From positions 295,803,756 to 295,867,755 of the forward strand of contig CM077115.1 of assembly GCA_039619475.1 (NCBI GenBank): a stretch of DNA of 64,000 nucleotides, written 5' to 3'. This DNA comes from Icerya purchasi. Its lineage: Eukaryota > Arthropoda > Insecta > Hemiptera > Monophlebidae. Position numbers and translations under genes: made by a program. Shown here piece after piece: positions 48,218 through 58,293 of the stretch. Below the pieces are notes generated by a model. It saw nothing but the letters and a program-made list of their open reading frames with translations. It was not told the DNA's origin and did no database searches. Position 1 is the first letter of the stretch, and each line of letters begins with the position of its first letter.

Positions 48218-48468
48218 AACTAAATGGATACAAAATATCAATTTGTGGCATTTCTAAAACACATTATAATCAAAATACGACACTTCGAAGGTAACAATTA
48301 CATCACATAGTGCGCTAGCTACGAAAACAAAAGTACACAAGGTGGTGTTGCCTTTATGATCAAAAAGAATACGAGTCATTTAGTTAAAAGCTATGAAGCC
48401 ATTAGCGAACGTATAATCATGAATAAAATCGAAGCCAATACACCTTAATCTGATACACTCCGACGGCT
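48218..48468 (+). pseudogene. RTE-like LINE endonuclease, 3' piece after hAT
   Basis: Reading LNGYKISICGISKTHYN and then, after frame breaks, GGVAFMIKKNTSHLVKSYEA and ISERIIMNKI follows the RTE endonuclease order I-ILGISE...GVGF-------I--Y--I--RI. A CCGACGGCTGAC (PTAD, of YAPTAD) follows at 48460-48471. The continuation is lost at the inverted-repeat element that starts at about 48469. Confidence 0.68.
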
Positions 48469-49521
48469 GACTCACAACGAAAGTACCCCAACTCGATCTC
48501 ACCGATTTTGATGAAATTGATATATCTGGTAGAACACACAAAAAAAAAAAAAAAATAGAAGACCCGTGTTTTTTTATATCTGCTAAGAAACATATTAAGG
48601 GGGTGAAAACTAACCCCAAAATAAACAAAAAAAAACAAAAAAAAACGGTTTCTTCTAACTATCTCGACTAATACTTAATATTTTTCGGTAAAACGAAATG
48701 GAGATTATTCCCCTTTTGGAAAAGCAAGTAATTCATGATGATTTGAACAATAAGGGTGACACCCCCTATTTTATAGGGGCTGAAAACCCATATTTAATTT
48801 ATTACTTTAGTGATGAAAAATGGTATTCGTTATAAAAGATATTTTAATGCTATAAAAAAAAATAAAAAATAAAATAAATATAAATTTGATATGGAATACC
48901 TTAAATTAAAGATAACGAATGAATATTACATGTTTTGCCAAAAAAAAATTTCAAAAGATATTTTAATATTTCTTATACTTTAACACAACACAAACTTTTT
49001 AAATACATACTTTATCACTTTTTAAATAAATTTAATACCAGATTCGTAAACAGGGACCTCGAAATTTTTTTTTTGTGTTACGGGTGGTTTACCCCTTTAG
49101 GGGTGAAATTAACGAAAATACCGAAATAAGTCAACTTCATTTTATCATTTTATTAATTACAACATTTTTTTTTAGATTTTTCACCATTTTTTATCACTAA
49201 AATAATAAATTAAATAAGGGTTTTTAGCCCCTATAAAATAGGAGGTACAACCCTTATTGTTCAAAACATCATGAATTACTTGCTTTTCCGAAAGGAGTAA
49301 TCTCCATTTCGTTTTACCAAAAAATATTAAGTGTTAGTCGAGATATTTAGAAAAAAACGTTTTTTTTTTTGTTTACTTTGGGGTTAGTTTTCACCCCCTC
49401 AATATGTTTATTAGCAGATATAAAAAAACACGGGCCTTTTCTTTTTTTTTGTTCAACCACACATGTATATCAATTTCATTAAAATCGGTGAGATTGAGTT
49501 GGGATACTTTCCTTGTAAGTC
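48469..49521. mobile_element. Foldback-like element with arms of about 345 bp
   Basis: The left arm 48469-48823 and right arm 49178-49521 are imperfect inverted copies. For example, GACTCACAACGAAAGTACCC on the left pairs with the reverse of GGGATACTTTCCTTGTAAGT then C on the right. GTGAAAACTAACCCC pairs with GGGGTTAGTTTTCAC, and AAACGAAATGGAGATTA pairs with TAATCTCCATTTCGTTT. A spacer of about 355 bp separates them. It is non-coding with no clear target duplication. Confidence 0.8.
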
Positions 49522-49740
49522 CCAGAAGTTGAGAGTAGAGAAGAGAACATTCAGACGAAAGCGGAACATTCGAAAAGGATGTGGTTAGAATTACATTCGT
49601 GGTTATCATTAGGCGGATGTAGCGGACAATAAGGAAAGTCTGAAAGTGAAACTCGATAGCGTGATGAAGCTATGATGGAAGCGCAACCGACATAAAGGGG
49701 AAATAATATAGCGCTGCAAAGACGAAAATTCATGAAACCA
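49522..49740 (-). pseudogene. LINE ORF2 C-terminal Cys-His fragment
   Basis: The minus-strand frame reads GCASIIASSRYRVSLSDFPY then C..H...ECNSNHILFECSAF (about 49680-49558). This fits the R.R.GH..L......C..C....NHI.F.C ending of several LINE ORF2 proteins. The open frame 49551-49904 extends upstream into unrelated sequence. Evidence is limited to this motif. Confidence 0.4.
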
Positions 49741-49838
49741 AGGATGATTAACTGGAAGATACGGCTGAAGAAAAAGATAAAAGGAAACTTAGAAAAGGAG
49801 GAGGGGGATGAGTCTAACCAAATTCTACTTTGTTTTTT

Positions 49839-49871
49839 AGGATTCCGTACACATGTAAAGTACGGAATCCT
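49839..49871. repeat. Perfect 12-bp hairpin at repeat start
   Basis: AGGATTCCGTAC and GTACGGAATCCT form a perfect stem around a 9-base loop. Confidence 0.9.
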
Positions 49872-51389
49872 AATAAGATGGTTCAGAAACGACAAAAATA
49901 TCAAATAAAAGTCAATAACTCACGAACGGCTTGACTTATAAACTTCAAATTTGGAACATAAATTACAATTAAAATTATTTTTAAAACAATCTATAACTTC
50001 AAGATGACCGATTACCCTGGGCGGCAAAAAACCCAAAAACCGTCAAGAATATAGGTGTATGATATGGTATTTCAAACGACCTCAAAAATCATCACTTAAA
50101 AAATTATAACTCATTACTCGATAAACCTATAAAGGTGAAATTCAAAATATAAAATAAAATGCAGAAGTCTTTTCATAAAATCAAAAAATTACGATACAAA
50201 AGTTATGTAAAGTTGCCAAAAAGTTCAAAAAAGCGCAAAAAATTACGCTTCCTCCTAGCGTTGCGAGTATTACAGCTGAAAATTTTGAATGAGGCTAAAA
50301 GTACGCGCTTCCACGTATATTTCTCTAATTTGTAACATCCGGATTTCCAGCTTTAAAATTAGACCCTCGAGGCGCCGAAAGCTCGAAATTTTGGAAAAAA
50401 TATTTTTTCCCCCGAGCTAGTGATATATTGTTGGAAAAAGATCGCTATTTATCACGAACGAAATCGTATTTAATTTTCTTAAAGAAATCATCAAAGTTGC
50501 CGCAAAGTTCAAAAAAGCGCGAGAACTAACATGTATTTATCGACGCGAGTATTATAGCTATAAATTTAGAACAAAGTAGAAAATATATGAATCCACGTAT
50601 ACTTCTCTGGTTTGGAACATTCGGGTTTTCAGCTTTAAAATTAGACCCTCGAGGCGCTGAAAGTTCGAAATTTTGAAAAAAAAATATAATTGGAAAGATT
50701 GCTATATGTAGGGGAACAAAACCGTATTTCATTTCCTTAACGAAACTTTCAACGATGCCGAAAAGTTCAAAAAAGCGCGAGAACTAATATGTAGCTCCCT
50801 GCTGTTTGCGACGCGAGTATTATAGCTAAAATTTTGAACAGGGTCGGAAATATGCACACATCTACGTTTATTTCTCTGGTTTGGGACATCTAGGTTTCCA
50901 ACCATAAAATTAGACCCTCGGAGTTCCAAAAGCTTGAACTTTTGGAAGAAAATATTTTTTTCTCGGCCATATGACATATTGTTGGAACGTTGATTAAGTT
51001 GAGACCAAACGAATTTTTAAAATTGTTGAATCGAACTTTGACGACTGATTTGGTTTTCGGGCCTTGCTGGATCGTGTTCTTACGTATTCGGACCGCTATT
51101 CTTTTCAACGACTCGATTCGCAGTCTCGCTGACCTCTCTTCCGAACAAAAGAATACTCGAAAATTAACTTCAAACTCGGCAGAAACGGAACTTAATCTCC
51201 TCTCTAACTTTTCGGCTTTTACCGATCTTTTCTCTTCCGGAACTGTCTCCTCCCTGTCACAGACCTACAGATCATCTTTTCATCTTACCAATCATCGCGC
51301 GCATCCCTTTTCTAGCATGATCCACATTAATCCGTCTCTCCACAGCCAGCGACAGGTTCCCACACACTCACGCATTTACCCTCTCATCA

Positions 51390-51996
51390 TTTAATCCGCC
51401 AGTGACTTTGTGATTTTCCGCCATTTGTCATGATCCCCTGATTAACGTACGCATTGTGAGAATGGCAATCCTGTTTTGTATGCAGCACAATATCTGTTCA
51501 TCTCATAGGTGTACTTCCCGGCAGTCGTTTTCCATTAATTTTCCATATGATCAACGTGCGTTCCATTCCCTCCTGCTTTCTTATTATATGTTCGAAAAAT
51601 TTCAGCACTCCCATTGCGACAGTCGTTGACAACCTTTGTGTGACATCGGCTTCCTACAACACCGATTCATTTGTACCTTTTTGCTGTCCATGGAATTCTA
51701 AGGAGTCGTCTCCAGTAATTTCACTTTTTTATATAGATCATGGGGTTCATTATTATATTTGCATGGTTTTGTATCTCTTCACAGATTTTCTTTATAAAAG
51801 CATTTTTATCTTTTTCGCAGCTTTTTTTTATTTCTCTATTTATGGTTTCCCATTGTGATAATCCACGCTTCATCGTTTTTCTCTTGTCGATTAGATCCAT
51901 CGTTCTCATTACATTATAATTAATTAATGATATATTTTTATTTGATTGATATTTTTGGTTTTTTCCATGTAATGGGTACATTACATATCCTCGCAT
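51390..51996 (-). pseudogene. RTE-like LINE ORF2, linker and C-terminus, deleted
   Basis: Reading from 51996 down, MDLIDKRKTMKRGLSQWETI followed by ..REIKKSCEKDKNAFIKKICEEI is the linker between endonuclease and reverse transcriptase in RTE-type proteins. From about 51640 down, VLKFFEHIIRKQEGMERTLI then IWKINGKRLPGSTPMR*TDI and NAYVNQGIMTNGGKSQSH match their C-terminal LRFFGH..R...LE..I..GKI.GKR.RGR...RW.D motif. The whole reverse transcriptase between them is missing, so this is an internally deleted copy. Confidence 0.68.
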
Positions 51997-53129
51997 CCCG
52001 AAGAAATAAAAATTTCAGTAGAAATTTTTATTTGATTACCGTACCTAACCCATTTTATTTACACACTTATATATTAACAATTATTTACATACGGTGGATT
52101 TTTTCGTTTCTTTATTTACAATTATTATTATTCCGATTATATTTATTTATTTTTTGTTCCCCAACCGCCGATAATTGTCAGTTCATCCGTTCTCACTACA
52201 AATTATCTATTTTTATTTCTACATTAGATCCCACTTCATCTGCTCGGACATTTTCCACCACAATTATTGTTATATTCGTGTACCAAAGCACATCTCTTTT
52301 CGTTCTGACAATAGTCACTGTGCCTTTTCGGAGAGTTTCTAAACATACGGGTTGGTATCAGAGATTAACCTTTTTATGTTCATCAAACGCGGCTCAATAT
52401 TTTCTACGGTTCGTAGGATGATTTTCTCTTTTTTTTAAATTCGTGTATTCTCGCTATACTATTAGTCGCACGAAAGTGGCTCTTGTTTCTTTCTTTCGGT
52501 TCACACCCTCAATGCCTTTTGTTTCGTAAAAAGTCCGATTCGGTTGACGATACTCATTCTGTATCGTTACAGCCGCTATACAACCGGTTTTTTCCGTCAA
52601 CGTGCTGAGCGTTATTATCCTTTGACCGGTTACCCAGATCTCTTTTATCATTTCTGGCTGAGCAATAACCGAGAGCTGCACGCTATGAGTTCGCATCCAT
52701 TGTTATTTTATAAATTTTCGACCGCTCGATTTACGGTTTTTTACAATCAACCATTTTAGTCGCGGTTTATCGTTCTATATTTAGTCCTGGATTTTTGGAA
52801 GGATTAATATATCATGTAGACTAGAACATTTTAGCACCAATAAATATTTAAAAATTTGTAATTATTTTCATGTAAAATATTTTTTTGAAATTAATTTATT
52901 TTGTCTATTACGTTGCTTTTTTAATTTCTCCGATGTTTTATTTTTGTTATTTTTGAATTTATTTCTTTTACAGTATAGTATGGCACTGCGTGATACGTGA
53001 AAAAGAACTGAACTGAAAATATTTGTTTTTCGTAATTAATTATTGTATAAATGAAAAGTATAGTAATTCTTATTAAAACATACTTTACAGAAGTAGAATG
53101 CTAAGGGAAAAATACAGGATATTAAAAAC
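51997..53129. other. Stretch without a recognised gene
   Basis: The ORF at 51927-52421 (164 codons, hydrophobic, plus strand) and the ORF at 52454-52696 (minus) show no family motif. This lies within the segment that interrupts repeat copy B. Confidence 0.4.
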
Positions 53130-53269
53130 TTAAAATCAGATGTCTTTGTTTTGAATTTAGTATTATGTAAATGAAAATTATAGTTATCTTTAATTTAACA
53201 TACAGAATCCTCAGCGCATGAAACATCATGCTTGACTGAATTTGTTTAAAACCAGACGGGATAAAGTAA

Positions 53270-53870
53270 AACTTGAATCAAAAAAGAAACATACATCTCT
53301 GGAAATACAAATTGCCCTGCACAGTTGATAATTTTATTTAAACGGCAAATACAATATAAATCTAAACATGCAGTACACCAGAGAGATCACCTGATTGCAG
53401 AATGGCCATGTATAATAACTTTTAAAAATCAACATAATCATACAGTGGATAGCGCAGCTGCTTCAATAAAAGAAAGCCAATAGGAGAAGAAACAAAACAG
53501 AAAATTTTAAATTTATTTGACGAAGGTCATTTTACGGCTTCGGCTTATAATATATTTTTTGTTTAACACAAATGGAAGAATTATGTGACGAGTATCACAG
53601 CTACTTTAGTGATCGCTCTACTTTCCTAAAAAAAAATGATCTTTCAAATTGATGGCCATTCTATTTTAGAATTAAACACGGAAACAAGCTGATGGAGAAA
53701 TGCAGAAATTCAAAAAAAAAAACTGTTACATGTATCATGTGAACGAACATTATACCGTCATTATTAGTTTCTTTCATTAAACATGACAGCGTGCGGATTG
53801 ATTGACACTCTTGGAAATTACAGCTAAAACTTTCAGATTTCAACATGAACAGTATACGAGCTTTTACCAA
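53270..53870 (+). pseudogene. MULE-type transposase N-terminal-like relic
   Basis: Frames around 53330-53560 read FKRQIQNKSKHAVHQRDHLI then AEWPCIITFKNQHNHTVDSA and AAS, followed by EETKQKILNLFDEGHFTASA and, near 53590, YHSYFSDRSTF. The sequence resembles the DNA-binding, HNH-type N-terminal part of MULE-related transposases found scattered in insect and other invertebrate genomes. I assign it from remembered family layout only. Stops and frameshifts break it, and the catalytic domain was not found downstream. Confidence 0.42.
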
Positions 53871-54344
53871 ATAATGGCTACATGGTTATTAATTTAAAAG
53901 TATCATCATACTTCAGCTTCATGAATAAAATTACTTTCTGAGTGGTTAAAAAAGTAAAATGCCAGTTAACCGGTGCAAACAGGATTGGCCTATTAAACGT
54001 CTATTTAACGATGTGACGGATGAAAAAAACACTTACCAACTAAATTTTTTTGTATATATATCAGTGCTCTTTATATTTAGCAACGTATTAAACAGTTTAC
54101 TTATACGCAACATGCACAACTTTTTCATAGATTTTTAAATTTTAAAATAATTTTCGTAGTTTCTTTTCTACATTAAAGGTATATATAAAAATAAAATTTA
54201 TATTTTTTAAGGCCCTTACTTTTTATAAAATTTCAATTTCTTACAATCTCTTGTTTTTATTTACTTATTTAAGACAGCGGTTTTCAAATTTTGTAGTCAT
54301 AAAACTTTTCAAAATAAATTATCTTAATGTATCTAAACTCTATT

Positions 54345-54865
54345 TCAACAAAATTCATCTGAATTTCAAGACATGCAGGAATCCCTGGACATGACACGCT
54401 GGCCGCCAAAGCTGCCACACTGAACAGCACAATTTCTACTCTTATTCGCCCTATTGCTGAAGACCTCAACGAGCAGCATTATAAATAACTAATACTTTCT
54501 CTGTGGAAGCACCATTGACATAACGTAGAAAACAATAAGCTTCAGGAATTAAAAGTAAAAACAATACCGTCCGTAGGGAACTCTTCAAATTGAAAGTCAC
54601 GTCAGGAAACAATAGTAATTACTCATCTACGTAATGGACACACCCGACTTACTTACGACCATCTCTTATCTAATCTCTTCTCCTCCGAATAACCTCATTG
54701 TGGTGAAGAGGGCTTAACGACTGACCATATTTTTACACGCTTAAAGACAATTTCTCTCCAACTCTCTCTCCATATTTCATCAAGCCGCGTTCTAGTCCTT
54801 AACGATTCCTCCAACTCCATAGATAAAACAGTAAATTTCTTTAAGGGGTTATATCACTCAGCAAT
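54345..54865 (+). pseudogene. LINE ORF2 C-terminus: RNase H end and zinc region
   Basis: RHAGIPGHDTLAAKAA (54369-54416) is the C-terminal part of a LINE RNase H (GH.GI.G...AA..A). THLRNGHTRLTYDHLLS (54621-54671) followed by C..EGLTTDHIF matches T+LR.GHTRLTHD.LL....C..C...LTV.HI. It closes with NFFKGLYHSAI at about 54863, typical of the last helix, then a T-rich stretch. One stop (54488) and frame changes are present. The element is related in layout to the 13600-14108 relic. Confidence 0.68.
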
Positions 54866-55278
54866 CTTTTTTTTTCCCTTTTTTTTTTTTTTTATTGTCT
54901 TAAATGATGCATAAACTATTTAAAAATGATATTTAAGAATTATTTTTCGAGAAGAGCATCGATAAACAATTTTTTTAGGTTATTTTCTGAGACGCCTCTG
55001 AGCGCTATAAAACGTTTGAACCGCTCTACCACACACAGCATTTTGAGTGTATTTACAGCTCTGTTGGTAGTTTTTGCCGATACAAATCAATTGCATTTCT
55101 TCGAAATCTACGCAGATAACGTTAATAAATCTTATCAAAGCCATAAAAGGTCATAAAACGCCACAATAACTGTTAGACTGACGCCGCTTCACACATGCAG
55201 TAGACAGTTCGACGTGCTACTCCGAGTTCCATCCATCTATTGTATTTTAGTGTTTTTTAAGTAGTTTTTTATATAAAA

Positions 55279-56279
55279 ATGAGTGAGAAATTTTATTCTG
55301 ACAAAAAAGGAAATAAATCATCATCAGCTTGTGCCATTCGAAGCAGAATTTTCAACAGAAAGCCGTCCAACCAGCTCATCTTTGAAGGCGACGTTGAATA
55401 TTTTTTAGGCTCACAAAAAAAATGAGAACTGCACACATCTGAAGATGATACTGAAATTGATGCTAGACTAGGCTACCGAATCGTGAATTTTATTTCTGTT
55501 TTTATTACCATGCTGTTGCTAATTCTCGTGTGTAAGGAATGCGCAAGTAGTGTAATTTTTTCAGAGTCATGCAAACGCGGCCATGGATATTTAAGTTCGT
55601 TGTAACGTGAAAAAAATGTAGAAGTACTTCTATTAGCCCTCTCATTAATGGCCATGCTAATGATTTAAACAGACGTTTAACTTTCGCTATCAGATTAATC
55701 GGTATTGGAATTAATGGAATAAATAAATTCTGTACGTTCATGTGTTTCCCAAAACCAGTGTTTCAAAATGTCCAGCAGCAGACTCTTGGTACATTTGGCA
55801 AAAAGCAGTCATGCACATTATAGAAATGTATACTCCTAAATCAGCTATGCCAATGGCATATTTGACGCTGCTCGAAAGATCTATGAAGATCTAACGAGAG
55901 AAGATGTTCTCTCCAGTTGCCTTGCAGGATTCAACAAAATGCGAATGAAAGTTTGAATACCGTCATTAGGACAATAATGCCGAAAGCGATATCTAGCGGC
56001 AAAAGCGTGGTTAATATTACAACTAATATCGCTGTAATTATGCACAGTGACAATTTTCGAGGATTTCTAGATGTTATGAACAAATTTCAACTAAAAGTTA
56101 ATATAGCATTGCACCATTTTACAATTGAAGTTTATCAACGTCAAGTTGAAGCTGCAATCCGCTCAGCATCGTAACATAAGCAAAGCCCTCGGGAAGACCT
56201 TACGTCGCTCAGAAAGGGGGCTGAAGAGCAAAATGCATACTTGGAAGGGCAGTTACATGGTGCTGGAATAGCAGAGTAA
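55279..56279 (+). pseudogene. Mutator-like transposase relic, core deleted
   Basis: ATG at 55279 opens MSEKFYSDKKGNK. GYRIVNFISVFITMLLLILV then CKEC (about 55472-55544) matches the GYRFVDM..L......CP.C segment of the invertebrate Mutator-like family. A region resembling NRR...A+R.IG.G..G...F lies at about 55660-55745. The C-terminal frame 55917-56174 (RIQQNANESLNTVI..MPKA..) matches TQN.NES.N..IW..+PK. The last residues before the TAA at 56277-56279 are GAGIAE. The DDE-containing middle is missing and many frame breaks occur. An AT-rich 3' segment, with ACGCGTTTTTCTCGAAAC near 56348, probably belongs to the element and runs to about 56960. Confidence 0.62.
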
Positions 56280-58016
56280 AAGTAAAAAAATTGGCAAGCC
56301 TATATTTTGGATATTTCATATAGTAAATACGTTTCAAAACTTTAAACGCGTTTTTCTCGAAACTATATTTCTCAAATTGGCGGGCATCATAACTCGTTCT
56401 ATTTTTATCCGATTGACTTGAAATTTTAACTGTAGCTTCTTAGATAGATTATCTATAGAAGTACACACGATTTTTATGATTGATAAATAATTACATTTAC
56501 AATAAACAATTTAAGATCGTTTTTTTACCGAAAAAAAAATTAAAACGTCCACCAATTCGTGAATTTTTAAAAAAAAATTAAAATCTTGTGTACTTCCAAC
56601 GAAAAACTAATGTAGATAAAGAAAAAAAAAACCCTTCTACGTTGCTTAGGAAGACTGCTGCACTGCCCGCCATTTTCCTCCGCCGAAAAAATATTCGTTT
56701 AAATTACCTTGTGCCACGACGCCATTTTGTATGTTAAATGTTAATAAGAAATGTTTTTGTATATCTTAAGACATATACAATAAAGTCTCAAAATTTTATT
56801 TTGGTTCATTAATTAATAATCGAGAAATAAATTTCTAAAAATTGATCCATTTTTCGGCATGCCTGAGGGTTATTTAAACAAGCCAAATTTTTCGATCTCA
56901 TTTAATCCCATTTCCTTCGTAATTGAGCCGTGAAGCCCTCGGTGTAACTATGTACTTCATCAATGAAATAAATAAAAAGCAAAAAATAAAAATAAAAAAC
57001 CCTTTTATGGCAAATTAATATTTGTTTGTTATATTACTAAAGCCACATTTTCCCATGTTTTTTGATGACCATTTAGTCGGCATTCGCTAATTTTCATCAA
57101 TTCTCACATGGTACTATCGCTAACTGATACGCTTTCGAATGAACAAAGGAAATCACTAAAATCAGTCCACATGGGTACAAGTTATGTGCAAACGTAAAAA
57201 AGCATACGCAACGAACATATAACCTCCTTCTTTTTAAAGTCGATAAAAAATAGAAGAACTTGAAATTAGAATATTTAAATATGATTTTAAGAATTGAAAA
57301 TAAATCCCGAATTCATTTCTAGCCGCTAAAAGTCACATATAAAACCGTTAATCAGAATAGCATCTGAGTTGAAAGAGGAAACGCATAGATGAGCTTTTAA
57401 AACTTACACGGTAAAACACGATATTTAAATGACCGACATTTTTAAATGTACATTTAGCGTAACACTTATTATTAAAAACAGAAGTGAACTATTATATAAT
57501 TAGAATAAATTTATAATACAAACATTATGCAAATCAACTCACATTTCAACAGTATGTAAATAAAATTTGAATAACCACAAAGAAATTGACAGCGCGAATA
57601 ATAATTAGTAAACTAGTGCAATAAACCAACCTCTTGCATTCATGGGGACATTATTATTACATACTTGGCCATTATTAAATTTAAACACTCTACACATGAT
57701 TCACATATTACACATATTGAATATTAGCAAAATATTCTTTAAGCTATATTATAATGAAGATCATTGATCTAAAAAAAGTGCAATTTTCGTAGTTGTTGAA
57801 GGTATCCACGTGTATATTTTCGGTAGAAACCACATTAAAACAATTCATGTTAAACTCAGACATTCCAAATATGATTATATTGTTCATTGACGATGGTTTT
57901 TACTGAAAATATACGTTTGATTAGGACATAGATTAAAAAAAATAAATAAATAAATAAATGGCAAGCCGGTACATTTCAAATAATGATAGGTAACTAGCGA
58001 AAAATATTAAAAACGT
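56280..58016. other. Non-coding stretch with probable Mutator-like 3' end
   Basis: 56280-56960 is probably the 3' flank of the Mutator-like relic; no inverted end was confirmed. The rest has no gene. An AAAT repeat lies at about 57934-57959 and may be a LINE-type tail. Confidence 0.4.
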
Positions 58017-58293
58017 AAAGTAGAGTAAAGTAAGTCCCATAACCTTGATAAGGTATCATAGATTGTGAAGTTAAGGTTCACAATGTGCTAAGCCCAACGA
58101 CATTAATGAGAGTAAGAGGGCCAGATCTTTTCTCTCGACCCCCTCTACTTTACAAGATTTCTCTGGTACACAGTTACTTCATGCTAAGTAAACTTGAGAG
58201 CGACTTGGTTCCGGGATGAAACAAGTCTCGATAACCTATGATACCTCTGATTCGGTAGCCAAGCACCTTAATCACTAGGCTACCACGTTCAAC
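58017..58293 (-). mobile_element. tRNA-derived SINE, family B, near full length
   Basis: On the minus strand GTGGTAGCCTAGTGATTAAG begins the tRNA-like head (box A), and GGTTATCGAGACTTG (58222-58236) is an eroded box B. The roughly 200-bp body ends near GGTTATGGGACTTACTTTAC then TCTAC. A 5'-truncated copy of the body lies at 41757-41848. The head lacks a full acceptor stem, so it is a SINE and not a tRNA gene. Confidence 0.75.

Larger units (their letters stand above)
49839..53246. mobile_element. Tandem-subunit repeat element, copy B, interrupted
   Basis: Positions 49839-50995 match copy A (35701-36680). At about 53130-53246 the copy-A tail returns (AAAATCAGAT.TCTTTGTTTT to CATCATGCTTGACTGAATTT). 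Three subunits of about 270-285 bp are marked by CTCGAGGCGCCGAAAGCTCG at 50367, its relative at 50649 and CTCGGAGTTCCAAAAGC at 50916. The roughly 2.1 kb between 51000 and 53130 has no counterpart in copy A and includes an RTE LINE relic. Confidence 0.58.

Noticed and set aside
51965..51985. TGTAATGGGTACATTACA palindrome as a fifth LTR-like start
   Set aside because: It lies inside the RTE-like linker frame and lacks the core and end motifs of the repeat family.
51927..52421. 164-codon hydrophobic ORF
   Set aside because: It is antisense to the RTE relic at its start, low in complexity, and shows no family motif.
54841..54865. GGGGTTATATCACTCAGC as left end of the Mutator-like element
   Set aside because: The same bases continue the C-terminal reading frame of the neighbouring LINE, and no matching right end was found.
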